Shown piece after piece: positions 1 to 9,042 of a stretch of DNA of 33,546 nucleotides. Positions within the stretch are counted from its first letter, which is position 1; the number at the start of each line of letters is the position of its first letter. Source of the DNA: Plebeiibacterium sediminum (GTDB lineage Bacteria > Bacteroidota > Bacteroidia > Bacteroidales > Marinilabiliaceae); contig NZ_JAPDPJ010000064.1 in NCBI RefSeq assembly GCF_026013605.1, positions 1-33,546 on the forward strand, written 5' to 3'. The notes under the pieces were generated by a model. The model ran no database searches, was not told the DNA's origin, and saw only the letters and a list, made by a program, of their open reading frames with translations. The translations under genes were made by a program, and so were the position numbers.

Positions 1-125
1 AATTATTTGTTTGTCAGACTTTTAAATTAGCAAAATCCATTTTTATTTCAAAATATTACATGATTTTATTTTCGATTATTTCATTGATATACTGCAATTT
101 AAGAATCGAACTGAGGTTAATACCA

Positions 126-1004
126 CTATTTATTTTTAAATCTTCCTCCTAAAGTAATTTCAACTTCATTACCTTCTTCATCAGAAACTGTTGCTTTATA
201 ATCACATTCACCATCACCATAATCTAACCATGTTGTTGCTGTTTCTCCTGCGTAAGTTCTAACAATTTCAATTATTCCGGATAAAGGAAACCTACAAATT
301 CGTTGTACATACAATGGCGATGTAATTTCTCTGGCCACCTCATATCCTTCAGAAGAAGTACCTGAAGATGTTCCTGTAATCAAAAATTCATCATCCCAAA
401 TATTCCTGGGAGTATCAGCACCTGCGATCATTGTTCTAATTTTATCTGCTTTACGAGTCCAGGTAATACCTTCTGTTGTTACTACCGTTACATCAATATT
501 GATACTAAATTGCCAATTAAGATCATTATTTTGACCTTCATTTTTGAATTTTCTGGTACCTTCAACCCTATTCTCATTCACATAGAAGTCAACAAATTCA
601 ACAGTTCTTTCAGAACCAGCTTCCCAATGGGGCCCTGTTTTGATTACAACAATCTTTCCTCGCTTAAGTCGACCATGACGATCTTCACAATTCTCTGTTC
701 CATAATCAAACGTTACTTGAATTGGATATCTTCCCTCTTCAGGTAATACTATATCTACCGTAGGACATCCGACTTCCTCATAAACTGATTTTAATTCAGT
801 TGTGCCACCTAACTCAACATCCATAGTTAATGACGCATCTAGTTCATCAAACACACTCTCAACGATATCGTCTACTGCAGCAGTCTGTTCTTCCAGGTTT
901 ACATCCATATCATTACTTAAACTTTTCGTATCTTCTTTATCACAAGCTGTAAATGACACTCCCAATAACACTAATGTTGATAATAATAAATTTCTTGTTT
1001 TCAT
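126..1004 (-). CDS. Putative surface lipoprotein, function unknown
   Basis: A 292-residue protein starting with a lipoprotein signal peptide: basic MKTR, a hydrophobic run, then Cys21 as the likely lipidated residue. The residues after the Cys (D-K-E-D) resemble the Bacteroidota lipoprotein export signal, so the mature protein probably sits on the outer face of the outer membrane (inference). The rest is acidic and beta-rich, with many Thr/Val/Gly stretches and no motif I recognise. The C-terminal half contains two GTS/GTSS runs near residue 212. It lies downstream of gltBD on the same strand, but a strong terminator separates them, so it is probably its own transcription unit. I see no clear promoter in the 1005-1168 spacer. 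I do not recognise the family. Confidence 0.8.
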   Translation of the reverse strand: MKTRNLLLSTLVLLGVSFTACDKEDTKSLSNDMDVNLEEQTAAVDDIVESVFDELDASLTMDVELGGTTELKSVYEEVGCPTVDIVLPEEGRYPIQVTFDYGTENCEDRHGRLKRGKIVVIKTGPHWEAGSERTVEFVDFYVNENRVEGTRKFKNEGQNNDLNWQFSINIDVTVVTTEGITWTRKADKIRTMIAGADTPRNIWDDEFLITGTSSGTSSEGYEVAREITSPLYVQRICRFPLSGIIEIVRTYAGETATTWLDYGDGECDYKATVSDEEGNEVEITLGGRFKNK

Positions 1005-1172
1005 GATTAAAATTTTAATATTACTAATCTTGTATTTTCTTTTCTACTACATAGTCTTTGATACCGTCATCTAATAAAGGTTTAATCTCCAATTGATTTT
1101 TTTCAAAAAAAAGTTAGTAACAAGCACAATTAGATATAATTAATAAATTCATTATCATATATTTAAAACAAA

Positions 1173-1206
1173 AAAGGGATGTAAACAAAATAGTTTACAT
1201 CCCTTT
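1173..1206 (-). terminator. Rho-independent terminator after gltD
   Basis: Perfect 14-bp stem (1173-1186 pairing with 1193-1206; arm AAAGGGATGTAAAC) with a 6-nt loop. Read on the minus strand it is followed by a T-rich tract, the complement of the A-run just left of 1173. It lies 48 nt beyond the gltD stop codon. Confidence 0.92.
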
Positions 1207-1253
1207 ATATTTCTATCTAATAATTCTAATCGAAATACGACAGTAAAGTCATA

Positions 1254-2678
1254 TTATTTCTCCATAAGAAACTTATTAACATTATCAGCAGCTTCTCTAC
1301 CTTTTTGAATAGCTGTAACCACAAGACTTGCACCGTTATGAGCATCACCTGCAGCAAATACCTTATCAATACTTGTTTGATAGTTAGCACCTACTTTAAG
1401 GTTTCCTCTTTGATCAAGATCAACGCCTAACTCTTCCACCAATCCTTCATGCATACAGTGAACAAATCCCATTGATAAGAAAACTAAGTCAACATCAATG
1501 ATTTTCTCAGAACCTGCTTTTTCATTCATTTTCCAGGCACCGTTTTCATCTTTAGTCCACTCTACTTCAACAAGCTCAACTTGCTTTAATTTACCACCTG
1601 CACCAATAAAACGTTTTGTAGAAACACTCCACATACGCTCACAACCTTCTTCGTGAGAAGTAGAAGTTTTAAGCACAGTAGGCCAGTAAGGCCATGGGTT
1701 ACCTGCAGCTCTTTCCTCTGGTGGTTTAGGTAAAATTTCAATTTGAGTTACACTCTTGGCTTTTTGACGATTTGAAGTTCCTACACAGTCAGAACCAGTA
1801 TCACCACCACCAATAACCAAAACATTTTTACCTTTAGCATCGATACGTTCAATACCATTTAATTTATTACCTCTGTTAACTCTGTTTTGTTGAGTAAGAA
1901 ACTCCATAGCAAAATGAACACCTTTCAGCTCTCTTCCTTCTACAGGAAGATCACGAGGCTTCATGGCTCCAATTGCAAGTACTACTGCATCAAAATCTTT
2001 AAGAATTTGCGCTCCTTTAATATCAAAACCTACATAAGTATTGTATTTAAATTCGATTCCCTCTTGCTCAAAGATTTCAATTCTACGGTCTATAACCTTT
2101 TTATTTAATTTAAAATCTGGAATACCAAATCTCAACAATCCACCAACTGCTTCATCTTTTTCAAAAACAGTGACTTTATGTCCCATTTGATTTAAAAGAT
2201 CTGCAGCAGACAGACCAGCTGGTCCACCACCAATAACAGCTACTTTTTTTCCTGTTCTAACTTGTGGCACTCTTGGCTGAACATAACCTTCAGCAAAGGC
2301 TTTTTCCACAACTGAACATTCGTTTTCGCGTATAGTAACAGCTTCTTTATGGATTGCTAAAACACATGATTTCTCACATGGATTTGGACAAATTCTTCCA
2401 GTAAACTCAGGAAAACTGTTAGTTGAGTGTAAAATATCACTTGCTAACTTCCACTCTCCTTTATAAACTGCGTCTTGCCACTCAGGAATCTTACTTCCTA
2501 CAGGACAAGCCCAATGGCAAAAAGGGATACCACAGTCCATACATCTAGATGCCTGCAGGACGCGATCCGCTTCGTTGAGCGTTTGTTCAACTTCACCATA
2601 ATCATCAATACGCTCGTTAATGGGACGGTTACCGCTTTCTTTCCTCGGTACCTCTATAAAACCTCTTGGATTACCCAT
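1254..2678 (-). CDS. gltD: Glutamate synthase (NADPH) small subunit
   Basis: 474 residues, full length for GltD. This subunit oxidises NADPH through FAD and passes electrons through iron-sulfur clusters to GltB, so that glutamine plus 2-oxoglutarate gives two glutamates in the cytoplasm. The N-terminal ~120 residues carry the cluster-binding cysteines (CMDCGIPFCHWACP, then CPNPCEKSC). Two Rossmann motifs follow: VIGGGPAGLSAA near residue 149 for FAD and VIGGGDTGSDC near residue 290 for NADPH. The FAD-closing motif FAAGDAHNG lies close to the C-terminus. It follows gltB after a 100-bp gap that holds a strong imperfect hairpin, and is the last gene of the operon. Homologous N-terminal domains occur in PreT/DpdA and in electron-bifurcating NfnB, but the adjacent gltB settles the assignment. 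Confidence 0.97.
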   Translation of the reverse strand: MGNPRGFIEVPRKESGNRPINERIDDYGEVEQTLNEADRVLQASRCMDCGIPFCHWACPVGSKIPEWQDAVYKGEWKLASDILHSTNSFPEFTGRICPNPCEKSCVLAIHKEAVTIRENECSVVEKAFAEGYVQPRVPQVRTGKKVAVIGGGPAGLSAADLLNQMGHKVTVFEKDEAVGGLLRFGIPDFKLNKKVIDRRIEIFEQEGIEFKYNTYVGFDIKGAQILKDFDAVVLAIGAMKPRDLPVEGRELKGVHFAMEFLTQQNRVNRGNKLNGIERIDAKGKNVLVIGGGDTGSDCVGTSNRQKAKSVTQIEILPKPPEERAAGNPWPYWPTVLKTSTSHEEGCERMWSVSTKRFIGAGGKLKQVELVEVEWTKDENGAWKMNEKAGSEKIIDVDLVFLSMGFVHCMHEGLVEELGVDLDQRGNLKVGANYQTSIDKVFAAGDAHNGASLVVTAIQKGREAADNVNKFLMEK

Positions 2679-2704
2679 AATATTATATTTTTATTGAAAA
2701 GATT

Positions 2705-2747
2705 GTCCAAAAACCGATACTCCGATGAGTATCGATGGTTTTCGGAC
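2705..2747 (-). repeat. Intercistronic hairpin between gltB and gltD
   Basis: Imperfect stem-loop: GTCC/GGAC closing base (2705-2708 with 2744-2747), one A.C mismatch, AAAACC/GGTTTT (2710-2715 with 2737-2742), a 3-nt bulge GAT (2734-2736), then GATACTC/GAGTATC (2716-2722 with 2727-2733) around the loop CGAT. That gives 17 base pairs in the 100-bp gap between the cistrons. On the transcribed strand it is followed only by a weak T-tract, so it looks like an mRNA-stability, attenuation or dispersed palindromic element rather than a full terminator. Confidence 0.75.
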
Positions 2748-2778
2748 TTCCTTCTTTATTCAAAGACTTGATAATTAA

Positions 2779-5700
2779 TTACTCATTTACAAAAGGTGTA
2801 TCTTCAGTTTCTTTAAGCTTTTGCTCAAGCTCTTTAACTTTCTCTTCCTGAAGTACCTTTTTATATTCAAATGGAATTACTTTAATAAACTTCGGTAAAT
2901 ATTTATTCCAGTTTACTAAAATATCCTGAGCCTTCTCACTGTTAGTATGCAATAAATGCTTGTGTAACAAGAATTGTAATTCCTGAACATCAGCTGCATC
3001 TTCTACCGGAGATAGTTCAACAAGACCTTTATTGCAGTAGTAATCAAAGTTACCTTCTTCATCAAGAACGTATGCAATACCACCACTCATACCTGCAGCA
3101 AAGTTTCTTCCTGTTTTTCCAATAACAACTACTCTACCACCTGTCATGTATTCGCAACAGTGGTCACCAACACCTTCAACAACCGCTGCAGCACCGGAGT
3201 TACGTACACAGAAACGCTCTCCTGCAACTCCTCTTACATACACATTACCTGCAGTTGCACCATAAAGAACGGTATTACCAATAATAATATTCTCTTCAGG
3301 TTTGAATGTAGATCCAGCTGGCGGAACAACAATAATTTTACCTCCAGATAATCCTTTACCTAAATAATCATTGGCATCACCTTCCAGTTTAAAAGAAACC
3401 CCTCTTGAAAGGAATGCTCCAAAACTTTGTCCGGCTGATCCGCTGAATTTACAGTTAATGGTATTTTTAGGTAACCCTAACTCTCCATAACGTTTACTTA
3501 CTTCTCCAGAAAGCATTGAACCTACAGTACGATCTGTATTTCCAATTTCTTTAGCAATCCAAACTTTTGACTGATTTAATAAAGCTGGTTGAGCTTCATC
3601 TATCAACTGCCAGTCCATCACTTCATCAATACCATGCTTTTGTGTAGTAGTATTGTGTAAAGGATATATTTTTGCTTCTTCAGGGAAATGAAGTAATTTA
3701 CTCATATCAATACCTTTTGTTTTCCAGTTTCCAACGTTAGGATCCTGTTCCATTAAATCGGTACGTCCAATAATCTCTTCAAGAGATCTATATCCCATCT
3801 GAGCAAGATATTCACGAACTTCCTGAGCAATAAAGGTCATGAAGTTTACTACATACTTATATTTACCAATAAAACGTTTTCTCAACTCTGGATTTTGAGT
3901 TGCAATACCAGCAGGACATGTATTCAAGTGACACTTACGCATCATAATACATCCTAAAGTAATTAACGCTGAAGTTGCAAAACCAAATTCTTCTGCTCCA
4001 AGAATAGCCATCTTGATCACATCTAAACCAGTTTTAAGCTGACCATCTGTTTGTAACTTAACCCTACCTCTAAGGTTGTTCATTACTAACGTCTGTTGTG
4101 TTTCAGCTAAACCAACCTCAACAGGCATACCTGCATGCTTGATTGATGATGTAGGAGATGCTCCTGTACCACCTTCTGTACCTGAAATTACAATTAAGTC
4201 TGCATGTGCCTTTGCAACACCAGCAGCAATTGTTCCAACACCTGTTTCTGATACCAGTTTAACACTAACGTCAGCTTTTGGATTGGTACATTTTAAATCG
4301 TAAATCAACTGAGCTAAATCCTCAATAGAATAAATATCGTGATGAGGAGGAGGTGAAATCAAGGTAATTCCAGGAGTTGAGTTTCTCAACTTAGCGATAA
4401 TCTTATCAACTTTAAACCCTGGTAACTGACCTCCTTCACCCGGCTTAGCACCCTGAGCTACTTTAATTTGAAGCTCATCAGCATTAACAAGGTAATTGTT
4501 GGTTACACCAAAACGACCAGAAGCAATCTGTTTGATAGAACTACGTGCATTAGATTTAAATCTTTCTGCATCTTCACCACCTTCACCAGTATTACTTCTA
4601 CCACCCACTTCGTTCATTGCAATTGCAAGAGCGGTATGAGCTTCTTTAGAGATAGAACCATAACTCATTGCACCTGTAACAAAACGCTTTGTAATTTTTT
4701 CTACAGATTCAACCTCATTAATATCAATCGGTTCTCTATCTTTTAATTTAAGGAATCCTCTTAAGAATAATGGATTCTTATTGTCTTCCTCAACTTTTTT
4801 AGTGTATTCTTTAAACTTACTATAGTCTCCCTGACTAGTTGACCACTGAAGTAAACCAATTGTCTCAGGATTCCATCCGTGCTTCTCTCCATATTTTCTG
4901 TAAGCATAAGCACCTGTACTGTTAAGAATTTCATTTGGCTGAATGGCAGCAAATGCTTTCTCATGGAACATTTCTGCTTCGCGAGCTAACTCTTCAAATC
5001 CAACTCCTCCAATTTTAGAGGCAGTTCCTGTAAAACACTTATCAACAATCTTCTGAGAGATACCAACAGCTTCAAAAATTTGAGCTCCGTGGTAACTTCT
5101 TAATGTTGAGATACCCATTTTAGAAAGAATCTTCAACAATCCTTTATCGATAGCTTTGATATAGTTTTCGCGAGCTTGCGCATAGTCCATATCAAGGTCA
5201 CCTTTTTTCACTAGCTCATCAATAGCTCCAAAAGCCAAATATGGGTTAATTACACTGGCACCAAATCCTAATAACAAAGCAAAGTGCATTACTTCACGAG
5301 CTTCTCCGGTTTCTACAATGATACCGGTTTGCATACGTTTCTGCTTTTTAATTAGATGATGATGTACAGCAGCAACAGCCAATAAAGATGGCACCGCAGC
5401 CATATCTTTATCTATATTTCTATCTGATAGGATGATAAAGTTTTTCTTCTCATCAACTGCTTTTTCAGCAGCTAAACACATTGCATCAACTGCTTTTTCT
5501 AATCCTGCGCCACCCTCTTTAACAGGATATAACATAGGAATAGTAGTTTGAGTAAACTCCTCTCTACGATAATCTTTAATTTTTCCAAGATCCGTATTGG
5601 TTACAATTGGGCTCTCAAATTTAATTAAACGACAATGTGCTGGACTATACTCTAAAATATTCTTAGAAGCTGAACCAATGTAATTTGTCAGTGCCATTAC

Positions 5701-7296
5701 TAAACCTTCACGAATTGGATCAATAGGTGGGTTAGTTACCTGAGCAAATAACTGTCGGAAATAAGAAAATAATCTTTGTGGCTTATCTGAAAGGGCTGCA
5801 ATAGGAGTATCGTTACCCATTGAATTAACAGGCTCCATACCAGCCTGTGCCATTGGACCGATAAGCATTTTAATATCTTCTCTTGAATAACCAAACGCCT
5901 TTACGAATGTATCATAGTTTTCAACAGAAGATTTTACTCTTTGTTTCACTTCAATATCCTTCAATCTAATACGGTTTTCTTTTAACCAATTTTCATAAGG
6001 ATATCTTTTTGACAGTTGGGCTTTGATTTCCTGGTCAGGAATAATAATTCCTAATTTAGTATCAACTAATAATAGTTTACCAGGCTTCAAACGACCTTTT
6101 TCTTTAATTTCTTCTGGTGCAAATACCTGACAACCTACTTCCGATCCCATTACAATCATATCATCTTTTGTGATAACGTAACGAGAAGGACGTAAACCAT
6201 TTCTATCAAGGGTTCCACCAATATATCTACCATCGGAGAACACAATAGAAGCAGGACCATCCCATGGCTCCATTATTGTTGAATGGTATTCATAATATGC
6301 TTTTAAGCTTTTTGGAATAGGGTTTTTATCATTCCAAGACTCAGGAATTAACATACTCAATGCCTGAGGCAATGTTCTTCCTGTTAAAAATAAAAACTCT
6401 AAAACATTATCTAACGAAGCAGAATCACTCTTTCCTGGCTCAATAACCGGGAAGATTTTCTTAAGATCATCACCAAATAAGTCAGATTTTAATAATGATT
6501 CACGTGCTTGCATCCACAACCTGTTACCCTTAATAGTATTAATTTCACCATTATGAGCCATAATTCTAAAAGGCTGTGCTAAATCCCATGCAGGGAATGT
6601 ATTTGTACTAAATCTTGAGTGAACTAATGAAATCGCACTCTTTAATTTAGGATTTTGAAGATCTAAGAAATATGCCCCCACCTGATCAGGGGTTAACATT
6701 CCTTTATAAATAAAGATCTTAGTAGAAAGACTAGGAATATAAAAAGCTTCCTTTTCTTTTAAATCTGATTCACGAATAGCTCTTTCAGTTACCTTACGAG
6801 CAATAAATAATTTTCTCTCAATTTTATCTTGCTCGAATTTACCTTTTACAAATACCTGACGGATTTTAGGCTCTGTTCTTTTTGCAATTTCTCCAATTAC
6901 ATTGCTATCCACTGGTACATCTCTATACCCAATTAATTCAAGACCTTCTTCCTGAAGATTTTTATTTAATTCATCCTGACAAAGCAATGCTTCTCTATCT
7001 TCTTCAGGTAAGAATAATAAACCAGTCCCATACTTTCCTGCTTCTGGCAAATCAAATTCTAATGAATTACAAAATTCGTGTGGTACTTGAATTAATATTC
7101 CGGCTCCATCTCCAGATTTATTATCTGAACTTTCGGCACCCCTATGAGTCATATTAACTAAAACCTCAAGACCTCTGTTAACAATATCATGAGACTGTTG
7201 CCCATTGATATTTGCTACAAACCCAATCCCACAGTTATCATGCTCATTGGCAGGATCATACAATCCAATTGCCTTTGGAAATCTCTTTTGCATCAT
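2779..7296 (-). CDS. gltB: Glutamate synthase (NADPH) large subunit
   Basis: 1505 residues, the usual length for bacterial GltB. The glutaminase nucleophile is Cys22 within EHDNCGIGF, so the first 21 residues are a propeptide that is removed. After this class II amidotransferase domain (to about residue 430) comes the central domain, then the FMN-binding TIM-barrel synthase domain (motifs SYGSISKEAH, TGEGGEDAERF, SGTEGGTGASP). The 3Fe-4S ligands lie in CIMMRKCHLNTCP. The C-terminal GXGXG beta-helix follows (GLSGGKIIV, GERFCVRNSGAAAVVEG, GMSGGIAYV). Two Met codons occur in a row at the start (7296 and 7293), and either could initiate. The gene is first in the gltBD operon, divergent from the porin-glnK-amtB genes, and has a good promoter about 160 nt upstream. 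It acts with the AmtB/P-II genes in ammonium assimilation. Confidence 0.97.
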   Translation of the reverse strand: MMQKRFPKAIGLYDPANEHDNCGIGFVANINGQQSHDIVNRGLEVLVNMTHRGAESSDNKSGDGAGILIQVPHEFCNSLEFDLPEAGKYGTGLLFLPEEDREALLCQDELNKNLQEEGLELIGYRDVPVDSNVIGEIAKRTEPKIRQVFVKGKFEQDKIERKLFIARKVTERAIRESDLKEKEAFYIPSLSTKIFIYKGMLTPDQVGAYFLDLQNPKLKSAISLVHSRFSTNTFPAWDLAQPFRIMAHNGEINTIKGNRLWMQARESLLKSDLFGDDLKKIFPVIEPGKSDSASLDNVLEFLFLTGRTLPQALSMLIPESWNDKNPIPKSLKAYYEYHSTIMEPWDGPASIVFSDGRYIGGTLDRNGLRPSRYVITKDDMIVMGSEVGCQVFAPEEIKEKGRLKPGKLLLVDTKLGIIIPDQEIKAQLSKRYPYENWLKENRIRLKDIEVKQRVKSSVENYDTFVKAFGYSREDIKMLIGPMAQAGMEPVNSMGNDTPIAALSDKPQRLFSYFRQLFAQVTNPPIDPIREGLVMALTNYIGSASKNILEYSPAHCRLIKFESPIVTNTDLGKIKDYRREEFTQTTIPMLYPVKEGGAGLEKAVDAMCLAAEKAVDEKKNFIILSDRNIDKDMAAVPSLLAVAAVHHHLIKKQKRMQTGIIVETGEAREVMHFALLLGFGASVINPYLAFGAIDELVKKGDLDMDYAQARENYIKAIDKGLLKILSKMGISTLRSYHGAQIFEAVGISQKIVDKCFTGTASKIGGVGFEELAREAEMFHEKAFAAIQPNEILNSTGAYAYRKYGEKHGWNPETIGLLQWSTSQGDYSKFKEYTKKVEEDNKNPLFLRGFLKLKDREPIDINEVESVEKITKRFVTGAMSYGSISKEAHTALAIAMNEVGGRSNTGEGGEDAERFKSNARSSIKQIASGRFGVTNNYLVNADELQIKVAQGAKPGEGGQLPGFKVDKIIAKLRNSTPGITLISPPPHHDIYSIEDLAQLIYDLKCTNPKADVSVKLVSETGVGTIAAGVAKAHADLIVISGTEGGTGASPTSSIKHAGMPVEVGLAETQQTLVMNNLRGRVKLQTDGQLKTGLDVIKMAILGAEEFGFATSALITLGCIMMRKCHLNTCPAGIATQNPELRKRFIGKYKYVVNFMTFIAQEVREYLAQMGYRSLEEIIGRTDLMEQDPNVGNWKTKGIDMSKLLHFPEEAKIYPLHNTTTQKHGIDEVMDWQLIDEAQPALLNQSKVWIAKEIGNTDRTVGSMLSGEVSKRYGELGLPKNTINCKFSGSAGQSFGAFLSRGVSFKLEGDANDYLGKGLSGGKIIVVPPAGSTFKPEENIIIGNTVLYGATAGNVYVRGVAGERFCVRNSGAAAVVEGVGDHCCEYMTGGRVVVIGKTGRNFAAGMSGGIAYVLDEEGNFDYYCNKGLVELSPVEDAADVQELQFLLHKHLLHTNSEKAQDILVNWNKYLPKFIKVIPFEYKKVLQEEKVKELEQKLKETEDTPFVNE

Positions 7297-7334
7297 ATCT
7301 ATATATTAATAAAGAAGGAATAATTCTGAACAAG

Positions 7335-7354
7335 AGTTGATAACTTAATCAACT
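7335..7354 (-). promoter_or_regulatory. Inverted repeat upstream of gltB, half-site AGTTGAT
   Basis: Perfect 7-bp arms AGTTGAT (7335-7341) and ATCAACT (7348-7354) with a 6-bp spacer, centred ~48 nt upstream of the gltB start codon. On the minus strand it reads AGTTGATT-AAGTTA-TCAACT and shares the 8-mer AGTTGATT with the palindrome upstream of glnK. Its place downstream of the predicted gltB promoter suggests a 5' leader hairpin or a road-block operator (inference). Confidence 0.55.
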
Positions 7355-7455
7355 GATCATTTCTTTACCACTTACACACCTTTTAATTCTTAAAAAAAGG
7401 ATAATAATAAATGGCAATTATAATTTATTCAACACTTTTACTTCGAAAACGGAAG

Positions 7456-7486
7456 CAAAAATAGCTTATTTAATTATATTTTCCAA
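7456..7486 (-). promoter_or_regulatory. Bacteroidota-type promoter of gltBD
   Basis: On the minus strand: TTG (7486-7484), a 20-bp spacer, then TATTTTTG (7463-7456), an exact match to TAnnTTTG with ideal spacing. Transcription would begin near 7449 and give a leader of roughly 150 nt before gltB. Confidence 0.72.
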
Positions 7487-7905
7487 GGTGTGGTATTTTA
7501 ATAACTGTTAAAAGATGACTTTTACAATGTTTTTTTTATGATTTTTATCATACTCGATTCAGAGGTTAAAATCGAACGATTGCTATATAACAGTTGAATA
7601 GATACTTCTTTTTGGCTTCAGAAAAACACAAACACCACCACACTACTAGCCTCGCAAGCATAAAGAAGCTTAATATATGTTTATTATAATTTAATATCAC
7701 TAAATCATGATCTACTTCAGAAAACCTAATTAGTATAAAGTATCGTCATTACTTCTTCAGCAAATTCAAAAGTACAATATAATACTATATATTATACTAC
7801 TTTATCAACAGATAACAATTAATGTTATAAAAGCTGATTCTTTTACTCATTAAATCCATACAAAAAAGAGCACTACAACTCTCTATTTTTACTATTTATA
7901 ACTTC

Positions 7906-7979
7906 AACCCCTATTTTTAACCCCCTCAACTTACAATTTATATATTAAACAACCTTTTTACTATCGATTTATAGGGGTT
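7906..7979. repeat. Widely spaced 9-bp inverted repeat upstream of the porin promoter
   Basis: Arms AACCCCTAT (7906-7914) and ATAGGGGTT (7971-7979) are exact reverse complements separated by 56 bp. The GC-rich cores stand out in a very AT-rich spacer. They lie about 45 bp upstream of the predicted -33 element of the porin promoter, which would fit paired regulator-binding sites, but no such regulator is identified. Confidence 0.5.
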
Positions 7980-8023
7980 AATTCATAATTAATGTGAATT
8001 TTTAAAAAATAACCTATGAAAAA

Positions 8024-8055
8024 TTTGGGCAGAAATAAAAAAAACTACATTTTTG
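8024..8055 (+). promoter_or_regulatory. Candidate promoter of the porin gene
   Basis: TTTG at 8024-8027, an 18-bp spacer, then TACATTTTTG at 8046-8055, which resembles TAnnTTTG with extra Ts. Transcription from near 8062 would leave a ~120-nt leader. Moderate support only, because the -7 element is not exact. Confidence 0.5.
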
Positions 8056-8183
8056 CAATGTGATTATTGATAAACGACACCCCAAAAGAGGAAAAAGTTC
8101 CTTTTTTAATTTCATCACCCCAACAAAAACACCCCGTTTATCAATTTTTTATAAAATGTGTAACCTATTTAAAACCTGTTAAA

Positions 8184-8834
8184 ATGAAAAAGGTATTTTT
8201 ATTTTTAGCTATTATTTTTGCTGCAACTGCAGCTAAAGCTCAATTTTCTGTTGGAGCTGACTTTGTTTCAAATTACATTTTCCGCGGAGCGGTTCAAGAC
8301 AGTGAACCTGCAATTCAACCAGGAATTGAATACTCAACTGGAGTATTTTCTATTGGAGCATGGGGATCTTATTCAACAAACTTTGCTTCTCTTCAGGAGG
8401 CTGATCTTTATTTATCATTTGGATTTGACAACGGATTAAGCTTCGGATTAACTGATTATTATTATCCAACAATGTCATTTTTCGAAACTGACAAAGCTGT
8501 ATCAACTCATTCATTTGAATTAAATGCAGGTTATGAAACTGGTTCGCTAAGTTTTGCTGCAAACTACATTTTCAACAACTCAACAAACACTCAAGATGGT
8601 ACATATTATCTTGAAGCTGGATATGCATTCACTGACAATGTATCTTTAGCTGTTGGAGGTGGAAATGGTTGGGTTACTGCTACTGGTGGTGACGATTTCC
8701 AAATCTCAAATATTGCACTTACAGTTTCTAAAGAAGTTGAATTAACTGAGAAGTTTTCATTACCAGTTTTTGGCCAAGTAATTCTTAATCCAAACACTGA
8801 AATGTATCACTTAGTAGTTGGTTTCTCTCTATAA
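8184..8834 (+). CDS. Outer-membrane beta-barrel protein, TIGR02001/TorF-like putative porin
   Basis: I place the start at ATG 8184, giving 216 residues, because a classical signal peptide begins there (MKKVFLFLAIIFAATAAKAQ, cleavage probably after KAQ or AKA). An upstream in-frame TTG at 8067 only adds a non-signal-like stretch. The mature protein is rich in Gly, Ser, Tyr and Phe in alternating patterns typical of beta strands, contains FVSNYIFRG near the start (a hallmark of this family) and ends with an aromatic/hydrophobic strand, LVVGFSL. It should insert in the outer membrane as a small barrel. Its position directly before glnK-amtB and divergent from gltBD suggests passage of a nitrogen compound or expression under nitrogen limitation; the substrate is unknown. 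Confidence 0.8.
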   Translation: MKKVFLFLAIIFAATAAKAQFSVGADFVSNYIFRGAVQDSEPAIQPGIEYSTGVFSIGAWGSYSTNFASLQEADLYLSFGFDNGLSFGLTDYYYPTMSFFETDKAVSTHSFELNAGYETGSLSFAANYIFNNSTNTQDGTYYLEAGYAFTDNVSLAVGGGNGWVTATGGDDFQISNIALTVSKEVELTEKFSLPVFGQVILNPNTEMYHLVVGFSL

Positions 8835-8841
8835 AAAATAA

Positions 8842-8984
8842 AAAAGAAGGTGAGACTGTTGGCCTGTAATCATTTCTCAACACTGAAAACCAAGCAATTG
8901 TTCTCTCCAATATGCGTTAATTAACTGGAAAAGGGTATAATTTTCCACCTTATTACCATACAGACAATTTTTTCACCTTCTTTT
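8842..8984 (+). ncRNA. Stem-bounded structured element between the porin gene and glnK
   Basis: A perfect 12-bp closing stem (AAAAGAAGGTGA at 8842-8853 with TCACCTTCTTTT at 8973-8984) encloses about 119 nt. Inside, CTGT/ACAG (8856-8859 with 8960-8963) extends the stem after an internal loop, and GGAAAA/TTTTCC (8927-8932 with 8941-8946) forms a local hairpin. The element starts 7 nt after the porin stop codon and its 3' arm ends in a T-run, so it can act as an elaborate terminator or attenuator. A 3'-UTR-derived small RNA is also possible. No known RNA family is recognised. Confidence 0.5.
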
Positions 8985-9023
8985 AAAAATACAACCAATA
9001 AGTTATTAATCACGAGAATCTAA

Positions 9024-9042
9024 ATAAGTTGATTCAACTTAT
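9024..9042 (+). promoter_or_regulatory. 19-bp perfect palindrome upstream of glnK (candidate operator)
   Basis: ATAAGTTGA-T-TCAACTTAT, with arms at 9024-9032 and 9034-9042, centred 46 nt before the glnK start codon. It shares AGTTGATT with the inverted repeat before gltB. No consensus -33/-7 promoter is clear between 8985 and 9078, so transcription here may need an activator bound at this site, or may read through from the porin gene (inference). Confidence 0.6.

Larger units (their letters stand above)
7297..8183. other. 887-bp divergent control region between gltB and the porin gene
   Basis: Very AT-rich gene-free spacer. From left to right it holds an AGTTGAT/ATCAACT inverted repeat near gltB (7335-7354), a leftward promoter for gltB (7456-7486), a widely spaced inverted repeat (7906-7914 with 7971-7979), and a rightward promoter for the porin gene (8024-8055) followed by a ~120-nt leader. 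Between about 7490 and 7900 I see no gene, RNA gene or strong hairpin. An in-frame TTG at 8067 would extend the porin ORF but adds a sequence unlike a signal peptide. Confidence 0.7.

Noticed and set aside
8067-8183. TTG start extending the porin ORF by 39 residues
   Set aside because: The added stretch is not signal-like and would bury the clear signal peptide that starts at ATG 8184.
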